Made by a program: the position numbers and the translations under genes. The notes below the pieces were generated by a model that saw nothing but the letters and a program-made list of their open reading frames with translations, had not been told where the DNA came from and ran no database searches. A stretch of 12,503 bases of DNA from JAVBLG01 sp031553655 (lineage in GTDB: Bacteria > Desulfobacterota > Desulfovibrionia > Desulfovibrionales > Desulfovibrionaceae): contig JAVBLG010000119.1 of assembly GCA_031553655.1 (NCBI GenBank), positions 1 to 12,503 of the forward strand, in the 5' to 3' direction. Positions within the stretch are counted from its first letter, which is position 1. Each line of letters starts with the position of its first letter. Of the stretch, positions 5,548 through 12,466 are shown piece by piece.

Positions 5548-6894
5548 TTATTTTACATTCCAAATCATGCGGCTGTTCTTAATCTGTACCGACCCAAGGG
5601 GCAGCCCCCGCCAATACAGCCCGGCTTCGCCGTTGGCGAGTTCGCATTTCAGGCTTTGCCCGGACAGCAGGCCATGCAGAGGGGCCACGTCTTCAAAATT
5701 CACGCTGCCCGCAACCGGGGAGCCAGGCAGCAGCAGGCGCATTCGGGGCGAAAAGCGGGCTAATCCGTTTTTATATTTGCCCAGCTGAAAGCCATGCCAT
5801 TCAAGCTGGTCGGGCAGAATGCCCAGAGCGCCTTCCGGAGCAAAAAAGCAGGCGTCACCTCTGGCGAAAATACGTCCTTGCGGCAGCAGAGCGGGGTTGA
5901 AAGGCGATACAGCGAAATGGGACGCGTTCAATTCATGTGAAACAGGGCCGATTTTCGCGCCTTGAGCGGTCGTAAGCCTCTGCCACGGCGAGTAGCGTGA
6001 ACCATCCTGTGGAAACCGGGAGCTGCTTTCTTCGCCCGTGTGCGTCCTGCCCGCGCCAACCTCGCCAGCGTTCGCCTTTTTTTCAAAACAGGCAATGAAA
6101 AACCCCTGGGCTTCGGAAGAGTCGCCGTTAATGCGCAGAGCTTGCTCAAGTCCCAAATGGGAGTCGTCATATTCAAAACCGGGAAAGCGTGGTAGAGGCG
6201 CCATTTGCAAATCGGTCTGCTCGAGGGCGTAGGCGACCTGTTCCTCGTTTTCCGCGCGATTGGTGGTGCAGGTGGAATATACAAGCCGCCCTCCGGGGCG
6301 CAGCAGTACGGCCGCTTTTTTGAGCAAAAGGCGTTGCAGAGCGACTAATGGCTGTATTTTTTCGCCTTTCCACAAGTCTTTTATGCCCGGGTGCTTTTTG
6401 TCCGTACCCCAGCCCGAGCACGGCGGATCGAGCAGGATGAAGCCGAAGGAATTGTCGGCAAAAGGCAATTGCTGACCATGGCGGGAAACGCAGACCGTCT
6501 GGGGCAGATTCATGGTGTGCAGGTTGCGGCGCAGAGTCGCCAGGCGCGAAGCCGTCGGCTCGTTGCCGATCACAAAGCCGGCTGCCCCCACAAGCTGGGC
6601 CAGCAGTCCGGTTTTACTGCCTGGGCTGGCGCACATATCCAGAGCCCCGGCTCCCGGCGGCGGATTCAGCGCCAGCGGCGGCAACATGGACGAGCGGTCC
6701 TGTATGTAAATAAGCCCGAAAAAAGCCGCCAGACTCGACCCCAGAGCTTTGGGGCCGGACACCAGCGTCCGGCAGAAGGAGGAAAATGGTTCCGGCTCAA
6801 AAATAAAGCCTTCGGCAGACAGTAATTGTTCCACCGCCTCCACCTGATTCGGTGGACAAACTATACGAAAAGATTTTTTATACGTTTCTGACAT
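5548..6894 (-). CDS. RsmB/RsmF (NOL1/NOP2/Sun) family SAM-dependent rRNA m5C methyltransferase
   Basis: A 448-residue enzyme expected to methylate a cytosine at C5 in 16S rRNA using S-adenosylmethionine. Residues 60-75 (IYIQDRSSMLPPLAL) are the family lead-in. DMCASPGSKTG (86-96) is SAM motif I. LLDPPCSGWGTDKKHP carries the Pro-Cys motif (Cys159, release of product) and VYSTCTTNRAENEEQV the Thr-Cys motif with the likely catalytic nucleophile Cys209. After an Arg/Ser-rich linker (about 275-315) a C-terminal region of some 130 residues resembles the PUA-like RNA-binding part of RsmF. ATG 6894 is the best start. A TTG two codons earlier is possible, and neither has a clear ribosome site. RsmF is the closest type, but the target nucleotide cannot be read from sequence. 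Confidence 0.9.
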   Translation of the reverse strand: MSETYKKSFRIVCPPNQVEAVEQLLSAEGFIFEPEPFSSFCRTLVSGPKALGSSLAAFFGLIYIQDRSSMLPPLALNPPPGAGALDMCASPGSKTGLLAQLVGAAGFVIGNEPTASRLATLRRNLHTMNLPQTVCVSRHGQQLPFADNSFGFILLDPPCSGWGTDKKHPGIKDLWKGEKIQPLVALQRLLLKKAAVLLRPGGRLVYSTCTTNRAENEEQVAYALEQTDLQMAPLPRFPGFEYDDSHLGLEQALRINGDSSEAQGFFIACFEKKANAGEVGAGRTHTGEESSSRFPQDGSRYSPWQRLTTAQGAKIGPVSHELNASHFAVSPFNPALLPQGRIFARGDACFFAPEGALGILPDQLEWHGFQLGKYKNGLARFSPRMRLLLPGSPVAGSVNFEDVAPLHGLLSGQSLKCELANGEAGLYWRGLPLGSVQIKNSRMIWNVK

Positions 6895-6949
6895 GGTCAA
6901 TTATTTTACGGATGGGTTTGCAGTAGGCCGGGGCTTCCGCGCTGAGGCG

Positions 6950-6963
6950 CGCCAGCCCTGGCG
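6950..6963. other. small palindrome in the divergent spacer
   Basis: CGCCAG (6950-6955) and CTGGCG (6958-6963) are perfect 6-bp arms separated by CC. It lies between the methyltransferase and FG-GAP genes, in GC-richer sequence. A protein site is possible but unsupported. Confidence 0.3.
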
Positions 6964-6981
6964 GAGATGCCATTTCGCATA

Positions 6982-7013
6982 TACTTGCTTAAGAAAGCAA
7001 GTAGTAGTATTCT
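6982..7013 (+). promoter_or_regulatory. 9-bp-arm palindrome overlapping a possible promoter of the FG-GAP gene
   Basis: TACTTGCTT (6982-6990) and AAGCAAGTA (6995-7003) are perfect arms around AAGA. TTGCTT (6985-6990) with TATTCT (7008-7013) at 17-base spacing could be a -35/-10 pair reading to the right, giving a leader of about 100 bases. The palindrome would cover the -35 and spacer, as a repressor operator does. The 226-base spacer 6895-7120 holds no gene. Confidence 0.45.
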
Positions 7014-7120
7014 GATAGGACAGCCCAAAATCAAGCCGTGCTTCCCGTGTACGGCCTTTATAGCAAACATCAGCAGCTTTTGAATAGAGGCTTAAGGTTT
7101 GCAAATTCAAGGAGAATGGA

Positions 7121-8779
7121 ATGAAACAGTTTTTCAGGTTAGTTACCGGCATTACCTGCGTCTGTCTGGCGCTCGCGCTTTGCGCGCATGAAGGCTTCGC
7201 CGCCGTGCGCACTTACGCGGTGCTGCCCATTCAGGTCAATGCCCCTCAAGGATATGGATATCTTGAAAAAGCCATTCCTTCAACCTTGTCGTCCAAATTA
7301 TACTGGCAGGGTAATGCCCAGCCGGCGAGCGGACAGTTGCCTTCGAGACCTGTGCAGAGCGTTGATGCCGCCAAAAAAGTCCAGAGTCAAATTGGGGCCG
7401 ACTTTGTGATTTGGGGCTCTGTTTCCGTAGTGGGCAACGACTCCACCGTGGAATTGCAGGCCAGGGGGAAAGACGGAAAAACCTATCGTAAAACCGCCAA
7501 TGCCCCGGTGAACAATCTTATAAACGCCATGGACGGCCTGGCCGCCGAGCTTTCCAAGGAAATGTTCGGCCGACCGCTGCCCCAGGGCGGCGGCCAGGGG
7601 CCGATGGTTAATCAGATGAACCCGTCCATTGTTGTCAATGAAACCGGACAGCAGCAGGTTTATCTGAACCCGCAAATGCGCTACCAGGGCGGTTCCACCG
7701 GCGACGGCTCGCGCATGATCAGCCAGACCTTGCCCTTTGTCACCGTTGACTTTGCAGTGGGCGACTTTGACGGCGACGGCAAAAATGAAATAGCCGTTCT
7801 GAGCGATCACAAGCTTTTCATCTACCGCTGGGACGGCCAGAGGCTCAAGCAGCTTGCCGAAACAACCGTGTCCATGACCAATCAGACCTATATCATGCGC
7901 ACCATAGCCCTTGATAAAGACCGGGTGCCGCAGATGATCGTGGTGACTTATGAAGAAGACAACAATAAGCCCTATTCTTATATCTACACCTTCAAGGGCG
8001 GAAATTTGCGCGAATACTGCCGCCGCAGCGAGTATTTCCTCGGCGTGGTCAATCTGCCTCCCCACTTCACGCCCACTCTCGTGGGCCAGGCTTGGGACTC
8101 CGTCAAGTTGTTCCAGCCAGGTGTGCGCATAGCACGCAGGAACGGTGACAAATTTGCGCTCGGCGAAAGGCTCGACATGCCTGAAGGGGCCAATGCCTAC
8201 AACTTCAGCTGGCTGCCCGGCGGCGCAAAGCAGGGCGGCGACAAGCTGGTAATGTATGACGCCCAGGAACGCATTAAGGTGTTTTCCTCCAGCGGAAAGA
8301 ACCAGATGCATGTAACCATGGATCGTTTTTCGGGCTCGTCAACCGGCATGGATTTTTACAAGAGCGTGGCCGGTATGGGCGTGGACAAGCGTTATCAGAT
8401 GCCCGACAAGGTGTTCGCGCCAATGCGCATGATTGCTACGGATCTTGACCGGAGCGGCGAATACGTGCTTCTGGTCAACAAGCCCATATCCACGGCGGCT
8501 CAGATTTTTGAACGCTACCGCTTTTATCCGCAGGGTGAAATACAGGCCCTGTATTGGGACGGCGTGGGCCTGTCGCTAAAATGGAAGACCAGACGCATTA
8601 AGGGGTCGGTTACCGATATTGCTCTGGCCGACTTTGACAACGACGGCAATATTGACCTGATCGTGGGGCTGAATACCCACCCCGGCCCGGTCGGCTTGTC
8701 CAGCCGTAAGAGCGTTATTACCGCCTATCCGCTTGATACCGCGAAAATGTCGCCCACAGCGATAACCGGAGATGAATAG
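7121..8779 (+). CDS. exported FG-GAP/VCBS-repeat protein with a TolB/FlgO-like N-terminal part
   Basis: A 552-residue secreted protein of unknown function. Residues 1-28 form a signal peptide with a hydrophobic core (ITCVCLALALC) and a probable signal-peptidase I site after GFAA. The next 120 residues (TYAVLPIQVN..., IGADFVIWGSV..., LAAELSKEMFG) resemble the fold seen in TolB/CsgG/FlgO-type periplasmic proteins. This is my inference, from motif pattern only. A Gly/Gln/Asn-rich linker (152-200) follows, then FG-GAP/VCBS blades: VGDFDGDGKNEIAVL (213-227) and LADFDNDGNIDLIVGL (502-517) have clear Asp-rich calcium-type loops, and DLDRSGEYVLLV (441-452) is a degenerate third. The C-terminal 350 residues are thus probably a beta-propeller. 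ATG 7121 has AAGGAG at 7109-7114, spacing 6. It stands alone between a divergent and a convergent gene. No catalytic motif seen. Confidence 0.82.
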   Translation: MKQFFRLVTGITCVCLALALCAHEGFAAVRTYAVLPIQVNAPQGYGYLEKAIPSTLSSKLYWQGNAQPASGQLPSRPVQSVDAAKKVQSQIGADFVIWGSVSVVGNDSTVELQARGKDGKTYRKTANAPVNNLINAMDGLAAELSKEMFGRPLPQGGGQGPMVNQMNPSIVVNETGQQQVYLNPQMRYQGGSTGDGSRMISQTLPFVTVDFAVGDFDGDGKNEIAVLSDHKLFIYRWDGQRLKQLAETTVSMTNQTYIMRTIALDKDRVPQMIVVTYEEDNNKPYSYIYTFKGGNLREYCRRSEYFLGVVNLPPHFTPTLVGQAWDSVKLFQPGVRIARRNGDKFALGERLDMPEGANAYNFSWLPGGAKQGGDKLVMYDAQERIKVFSSSGKNQMHVTMDRFSGSSTGMDFYKSVAGMGVDKRYQMPDKVFAPMRMIATDLDRSGEYVLLVNKPISTAAQIFERYRFYPQGEIQALYWDGVGLSLKWKTRRIKGSVTDIALADFDNDGNIDLIVGLNTHPGPVGLSSRKSVITAYPLDTAKMSPTAITGDE

Positions 8780-8795
8780 CTTTTCGCAAATCCCG

Positions 8796-8816
8796 AGCCG
8801 CCGTTAACGCGCGGCT
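8796..8816 (+). other. small stem-loop after the FG-GAP gene
   Basis: AGCCGC (8796-8801) and GCGGCT (8811-8816) form a 6-bp stem, 17 bases after the stop. AGGCAT (8826-8831) and ATGCCT (8844-8849) can form another. Neither is followed by a T-run. They precede the strong hairpin at 8868. Confidence 0.35.
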
Positions 8817-8867
8817 GAGGGAACCAGGCATGGGGCATAAACGATGCCTCTGACATAAGTGATAATA

Positions 8868-8903
8868 AAGGCCGGAAAATCTTGTTCAAGATTTTCCGGC
8901 CTT
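8868..8903. terminator. bidirectional intrinsic terminator between convergent genes
   Basis: AAGGCCGGAAAATCTTG (8868-8884) and its exact reverse complement (8887-8903) are 17-bp arms separated by TT. It lies between the FG-GAP gene (+) and the nitroreductase gene (-), 88 and 30 bases from their stop codons. The T-runs are short and imperfect in both directions (TTATGTATT on +, TTTATTAT on -), but stem length and position make a shared terminator very likely. Confidence 0.85.
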
Positions 8904-8933
8904 ATGTATTCATGTCTTTCGAACCTGTCTATT

Positions 8934-9512
8934 TTACAATTTCTTGATAATCAACTCTTCAACGGTTCTCTTGGGCACGTAATGCACACCGTTGGCGTCG
9001 CGCCAGTAGTTGAAGTTGCCGTCGGCGGGCATGGAGGCCACGCGTCTGTCTTCTTTGGCCACGCCAAGGGCCAGGAGCAGGGCTGTTTCCATTTCGTCCG
9101 GGGTGCCGAAGATCATAGAGCAGGCCGTGCGCTCAAATGAGGCCAGAATGCAGCAACCCCAGTCGCGGCTGGTGGCGGCGAGCTGTATGGTTTGCGCGGC
9201 AATGCCCACGTCGTTATGTACCAGAGAATTGGCCCCCTTGGGCAGCATAATGGCTATATAGGCGGTGGGACGTTCACCTTCCGCTGGGCCGTCCCAGTCT
9301 TTGAGGGCTCCGGCCCAGCGGGTATGGGGAAATACTTCCGCGCATTTTTCCGGGCTGGAAACCAGGGTGTAACGCAAAACCTGCGCATTTCTGGCGCAAG
9401 GGGTTTGGCGGGCGCAGTCGATGAGCCATTCCAGATCGGTGGAGCTGAGGGGTTTGCCCTGATCAAAACGGCGGCAGGAGCGAGCTTTAACTACCAGACT
9501 GTGAAAATCCAT
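8934..9512 (-). CDS. nitroreductase-family flavoprotein
   Basis: A 192-residue protein of the FMN-dependent nitroreductase family, whose members reduce nitro, quinone, flavin or enone substrates with NAD(P)H. The substrate here is unknown. Evidence: RSCRRF (11-16) is the usual RrSvR.F FMN-phosphate start. CARNAQVLRYTLV (39-51) matches the position of the PSa.N.QpW.f.v segment but is degenerate. DVGIAAQTIQLAATSRDWGCCIL (101-123) is the conserved dimer/FMN helix. LALGVAKEDRR (147-157) is the family's 'lGyP' strand with Pro missing. It has seven cysteines (13, 33, 39, 57, 120, 121, 131), many for its size. Start ATG at 9512 has AAGGAG 8 bases upstream on the minus strand. The frame runs on to 9587, but without a ribosome site. 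Monocistronic. Confidence 0.85.
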   Translation of the reverse strand: MDFHSLVVKARSCRRFDQGKPLSSTDLEWLIDCARQTPCARNAQVLRYTLVSSPEKCAEVFPHTRWAGALKDWDGPAEGERPTAYIAIMLPKGANSLVHNDVGIAAQTIQLAATSRDWGCCILASFERTACSMIFGTPDEMETALLLALGVAKEDRRVASMPADGNFNYWRDANGVHYVPKRTVEELIIKKL

Positions 9513-9580
9513 TTCAGTTTCTCCTTGAAGGGGTTGGGGGGTAAGAATTTTATCGGGAAACCGGCCAGATGCGTTCTGGG

Positions 9581-9622
9581 GGAACATAATATGGAAATCG
9601 AAAAATTGAAATATGTTCCATA
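9581..9622. promoter_or_regulatory. nested inverted repeats upstream of the nitroreductase gene
   Basis: GGAACATA (9581-9588) pairs with TATGTTCC (9612-9619), and the offset set TATGGAA (9590-9596) with TTCCATA (9616-9622). The two pairings share bases 9616-9619, so only one can form. A minus-strand TATTAT (9591-9586) inside the first arm could be a -10 box for the nitroreductase gene, although no good -35 is visible. Confidence 0.4.
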
Positions 9623-9725
9623 GGTGCCCTGGCTGTACTCATGCCGTTCAAAGTAATAGTGATAGTACGTATGACGTCTTTCAGAATTTTATTTTGTGAT
9701 TATCATCTCAATTAGGCGTTTTTTA

Positions 9726-9752
9726 TTGACAAGTAACCAAACATTCTATAGT
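9726..9752 (+). promoter_or_regulatory. possible promoter of the chemoreceptor gene
   Basis: TTGACA (9726-9731) is a perfect -35. TATAGT (9747-9752) is a good -10, but the spacer is only 15 bases. The alternative -35 TTATTG (9723-9728) gives 18. The resulting leader would be about 160 bases and very AT-rich. Confidence 0.4.
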
Positions 9753-9920
9753 GTAAAATAATAGTACTCTAACATAACTAATTTAAATTATTTATTTTTA
9801 TATTTTTGTCATTTTTTTTACGGTGCGACGACAGAAATGCCGTAGAGGGTACTTCTTTAAGCTTTTCACAAAATATTAGTTAGTAGGATTAAATAAACAT
9901 TATGCCGTACGGAGAGGCCC

Positions 9921-12332
9921 ATGACCACCAAGTTTAAAGTTATTGCCGGATTTTTCCTGATGATCTGCTGCGCTGTGGCCATTGCCCTGCTGGGTTACAG
10001 CAGCCTGCGAGAAGTTTCGAACACTTTTGGCGAATATCGGCGCTATGCCCGGCTGGACACAAATCTCAGCGACATCAGTTCTTCTATTAACAAAGGCATT
10101 GGTGATGTGCTGCATTTTGTGGATTCACACGATCCTAAATTTGTACAGGCGACCCATGTCAGCCTTGACGGCGCTGCTAAAATAGTGGACAGCGCGCTTT
10201 CACTTGTGAGAAATCCGGCTCAACAAGAGGATCTGGGCAAAATCAATCAGGGCATAAGGCAGTTAAAATCCCTTGTTTCCGGACTGGAAAGGGATTATCT
10301 GGACAACAACAAGCAATATATGGATACGGTCAGGCCCAGCATCAGCGCGATGCGCGAGCGGCTGTTCGATTTGTCGGCGCGTTCCCATCAGGTGGGAAAT
10401 TTGGAGGCTTTAAAACATGTAGCCATTCTGTTTGGCTATTTTTCACGAGTAACAGGAGCGACAGGGCGTTTTTCGGAATCTTTGGATGTGAAGGACATGG
10501 AGGTAATTAAAGCCGCGCTGAGCGACATGGACAAGACCATGGTCGATTTGGGGGCTACCGTACAGTCGGAAGAAGGCAAAAAATATCTCCAGCTTGTGAA
10601 CAGCAACGTAGCAAGCCTCAATTCGGCTTCCAGGGCCATGGAAGCCCGAGGTGAAGCCATAAGGCGCAATATGGCTGAAGCCTTTGCCTTTATTGATCGT
10701 CTGCGCGATATGTCTGATCAATTGAGCAAGTACGTAACCAAAAATCTGGAAATTTTTGGCGCGGATGCGCGTAAAAAGGTGGAGACCTCGCAGACGAATC
10801 TCGTAGTTACAAGTCTTGTATGCGTGGCCCTTGGCCTGCTCCTGGCGCTGTTTATTGTTTGGGGGCTGGTGAAGGTACTGCGTGAGGTGTCTTCATTTGC
10901 CGAGGCTGTTGCCCACGGCAGATTTGATCATCATATAAATGTAAAAGAAAAAGGCGAAATAGGCGGCATGGTCGCTGCGGTTGAGAAAATTCCCCTCGTT
11001 CTAGATTCGGTGGTGCATCAGGCTTCGGCGCTTTCTTCGGGAATTTTGGGAGGACGTTTCCGTGATCGTCTGAACCAATCAGATTTCGACGGTGATTTTT
11101 CAGAGCTGGCCCATGCCATAAATTCCGTGGGCGACGCCTATACCGGGGTTATAGATTCTTTCCCCCTTCCGCTTATGGCCTGCGATAAGAAGAATAATAT
11201 CGTGTTTCTGAACACAGCCGCGCAGGGCGCTTTGGGCGGCAATCACATTAATTCCCGGTGCAGTCAGCATTTACGCGCCCCCGAGTGTAATACCAATAGT
11301 TGTCTTGGCGATTGCGCCATGCGTAATAATGCCCCAGTTGTTGGTGAAACCGAAATTCACCCCGGCGGCAAACGTATGGATATTGCCGTAACCGCGCTGC
11401 CTCTGCGCGACGAGCGTAATCAATCTATTGGCTACATTGAAATTATTACCGATATTACCGCAATCAAGGAGCGGCAGAATGTTGTGCTTCAGGTTGGACG
11501 CGATGCCGCGGAAATAGCCGACCGGGTGGCGGCGGCCTCCGAGGAATTGTCAGCCCAGGTGGAGCAGGTTTCGCTTGGGGCCGAGACCCAGCGTACCCGA
11601 GTGGAAAGTACGGCCAGCGCCATGAGTGAAATGAATTCCACAGTGACCGAGGTTGCCAAAAATGCGGGGCAGGCCGCCGAGCAGAGCGAGGGAACCCGCG
11701 TGAAAGCCGAGGGGGGAGCCGGACTGGTGAACAAGGTGGTTGAAGCCATAAACCAGGTCAATCATGTGGCTGTGTCCATGCAGGGCAATATGGAGGGGCT
11801 GGGCAAGCAGGCCGAGAAAATTGGCGGGGTTATGAACGTTATTTCGGATATTGCCGACCAGACCAATCTTCTGGCGCTTAATGCCGCCATTGAAGCGGCC
11901 AGGGCCGGTGATGCCGGGCGAGGCTTTGCCGTGGTGGCCGACGAAGTGCGCAAACTGGCTGAAAAGACCATGCTGGCCACTCAGGAAGTGGGGGAAAACA
12001 TACGTTCGATTCAGCACTCCGCCCGCACTAATATTGATGAAATGGGCCGGGCGGTGAACGGAATTACCGAGGCCACAGGGCTTGCCGATTCTTCCGGAAT
12101 GGCTCTGCGGGAAATTTTGCAATTGGCTTCGTCCAATTCCACTGTGGTTGCTTCCATTGCCACTTCGGCCGAGCAGCAGAGCGCGGCCGCGGAGGAAATA
12201 CACGTGGCTCTTGAAGAAATCAACAAAGTGGTGAATGAAACCACCGACGGAATGGTTCAGTCCTCGCGCGCGGTGCAGGATCTTGCGCGTATGGCGCAGG
12301 AGTTACGCCGCGTCATGGATCCTTTGAAATAG
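9921..12332 (+). CDS. methyl-accepting chemotaxis protein with tandem HAMP-like units and a Cys-rich PAS domain
   Basis: An 803-residue inner-membrane chemoreceptor feeding the CheA/CheW pathway. TM1 is at about 8-27, followed by a long, mostly helical periplasmic sensor (28-290) and TM2 (about 293-318). A HAMP unit (about 320-367) leads to a second HAMP-like unit (368-412, with GGRFRDRLNQSDFDGDFSELAHAIN), a PAS domain (about 408-515, ending in IGYIEIITDITAIKERQ) and the signalling hairpin (540-795). Its tip, DQTNLLALNAAIEAARAGDAGRGFAVVADEVRKLAE, is canonical. The PAS domain carries Cys447, 456, 461 and 465. The C-terminus (RRVMDPLK) has no CheR-docking pentapeptide. ATG 9921 has GGAGAGG at 9911-9917. 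No che gene is adjacent, so it is an orphan receptor. Ligand unknown. A redox or metal cue through the cysteines is inference. Confidence 0.95.
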   Translation: MTTKFKVIAGFFLMICCAVAIALLGYSSLREVSNTFGEYRRYARLDTNLSDISSSINKGIGDVLHFVDSHDPKFVQATHVSLDGAAKIVDSALSLVRNPAQQEDLGKINQGIRQLKSLVSGLERDYLDNNKQYMDTVRPSISAMRERLFDLSARSHQVGNLEALKHVAILFGYFSRVTGATGRFSESLDVKDMEVIKAALSDMDKTMVDLGATVQSEEGKKYLQLVNSNVASLNSASRAMEARGEAIRRNMAEAFAFIDRLRDMSDQLSKYVTKNLEIFGADARKKVETSQTNLVVTSLVCVALGLLLALFIVWGLVKVLREVSSFAEAVAHGRFDHHINVKEKGEIGGMVAAVEKIPLVLDSVVHQASALSSGILGGRFRDRLNQSDFDGDFSELAHAINSVGDAYTGVIDSFPLPLMACDKKNNIVFLNTAAQGALGGNHINSRCSQHLRAPECNTNSCLGDCAMRNNAPVVGETEIHPGGKRMDIAVTALPLRDERNQSIGYIEIITDITAIKERQNVVLQVGRDAAEIADRVAAASEELSAQVEQVSLGAETQRTRVESTASAMSEMNSTVTEVAKNAGQAAEQSEGTRVKAEGGAGLVNKVVEAINQVNHVAVSMQGNMEGLGKQAEKIGGVMNVISDIADQTNLLALNAAIEAARAGDAGRGFAVVADEVRKLAEKTMLATQEVGENIRSIQHSARTNIDEMGRAVNGITEATGLADSSGMALREILQLASSNSTVVASIATSAEQQSAAAEEIHVALEEINKVVNETTDGMVQSSRAVQDLARMAQELRRVMDPLK

Positions 12333-12341
12333 ACAGCCTTG

Positions 12342-12351
12342 CCAAGCTTGG
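12342..12351. other. short palindrome after the chemoreceptor gene
   Basis: CCAAGCTTGG (12342-12351) is self-complementary, with imperfect extension to TTGCC/GGTAA. It lies 10 bases after the stop. It cannot form a stable loop as drawn and may be chance. Confidence 0.2.
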
Positions 12352-12414
12352 TAAACCACCAGCTCCAACTTGCCGAAGAAATTGAAAAGTTTTGAGGAAA
12401 GAGGGATGGGGGTT

Positions 12415-12466
12415 CGGGGGAAGGGAGAAATGTACTTTTTCACAAGTTGCTTTATCCCTTCCCCCG
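12415..12466 (+). terminator. GC-rich hairpin with polypurine arm after the chemoreceptor gene
   Basis: CGGGGGAAGGGA (12415-12426) and TCCCTTCCCCCG (12455-12466) are perfect 12-bp arms with a 28-base loop. Three further A-T pairs can form inside after one mismatch. GGGGG at 12408-12412 can also meet CCCCC at 12477-12481. No T-run follows directly; a T5 lies at 12497-12501. It probably ends the chemoreceptor transcript. From memory, similar G-rich/C-rich hairpins recur between genes in Desulfovibrio, so it may be one copy of a dispersed element. Confidence 0.6.

Larger units (their letters stand above)
9513..9920. other. 408-base AT-rich divergent spacer
   Basis: No gene is supported between the nitroreductase (-) and chemoreceptor (+) starts. 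It holds the two ribosome sites, the nested inverted repeats at 9581-9622, a candidate promoter at 9726-9752 and a very AT-rich stretch (about 9750-9825) with T-runs of up to eight. The T8 run (9813-9820) is not preceded by a stem. No sigma-28 or sigma-54 promoter pattern was found by eye. Confidence 0.6.

Noticed and set aside
7160..7205. Lipoprotein signal (lipobox) in the FG-GAP protein
   Set aside because: The residue before the candidate Cys21 is Leu, not Gly, Ala or Ser; a signal-peptidase I site after GFAA fits better.
6901..7212. 103-codon minus-strand frame across the divergent spacer
   Set aside because: No recognisable domain or ribosome site, and it overlaps the signal-peptide coding region of the FG-GAP gene.
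7298..8311. Long open frame on the minus strand (337 codons) opposite the FG-GAP gene
   Set aside because: Composition is that of a shadow frame; the + strand protein has a signal peptide, motifs and a ribosome site.
9813..9820. T8 run as an intrinsic terminator
   Set aside because: No GC stem precedes it; it is part of a generally AT-rich leader.
9720..9920. Sigma-28 or sigma-54 promoter for the chemoreceptor
   Set aside because: No TAAA-N15-GCCGATAA-like or TGGC-N8-TGC-like pattern found in the spacer.
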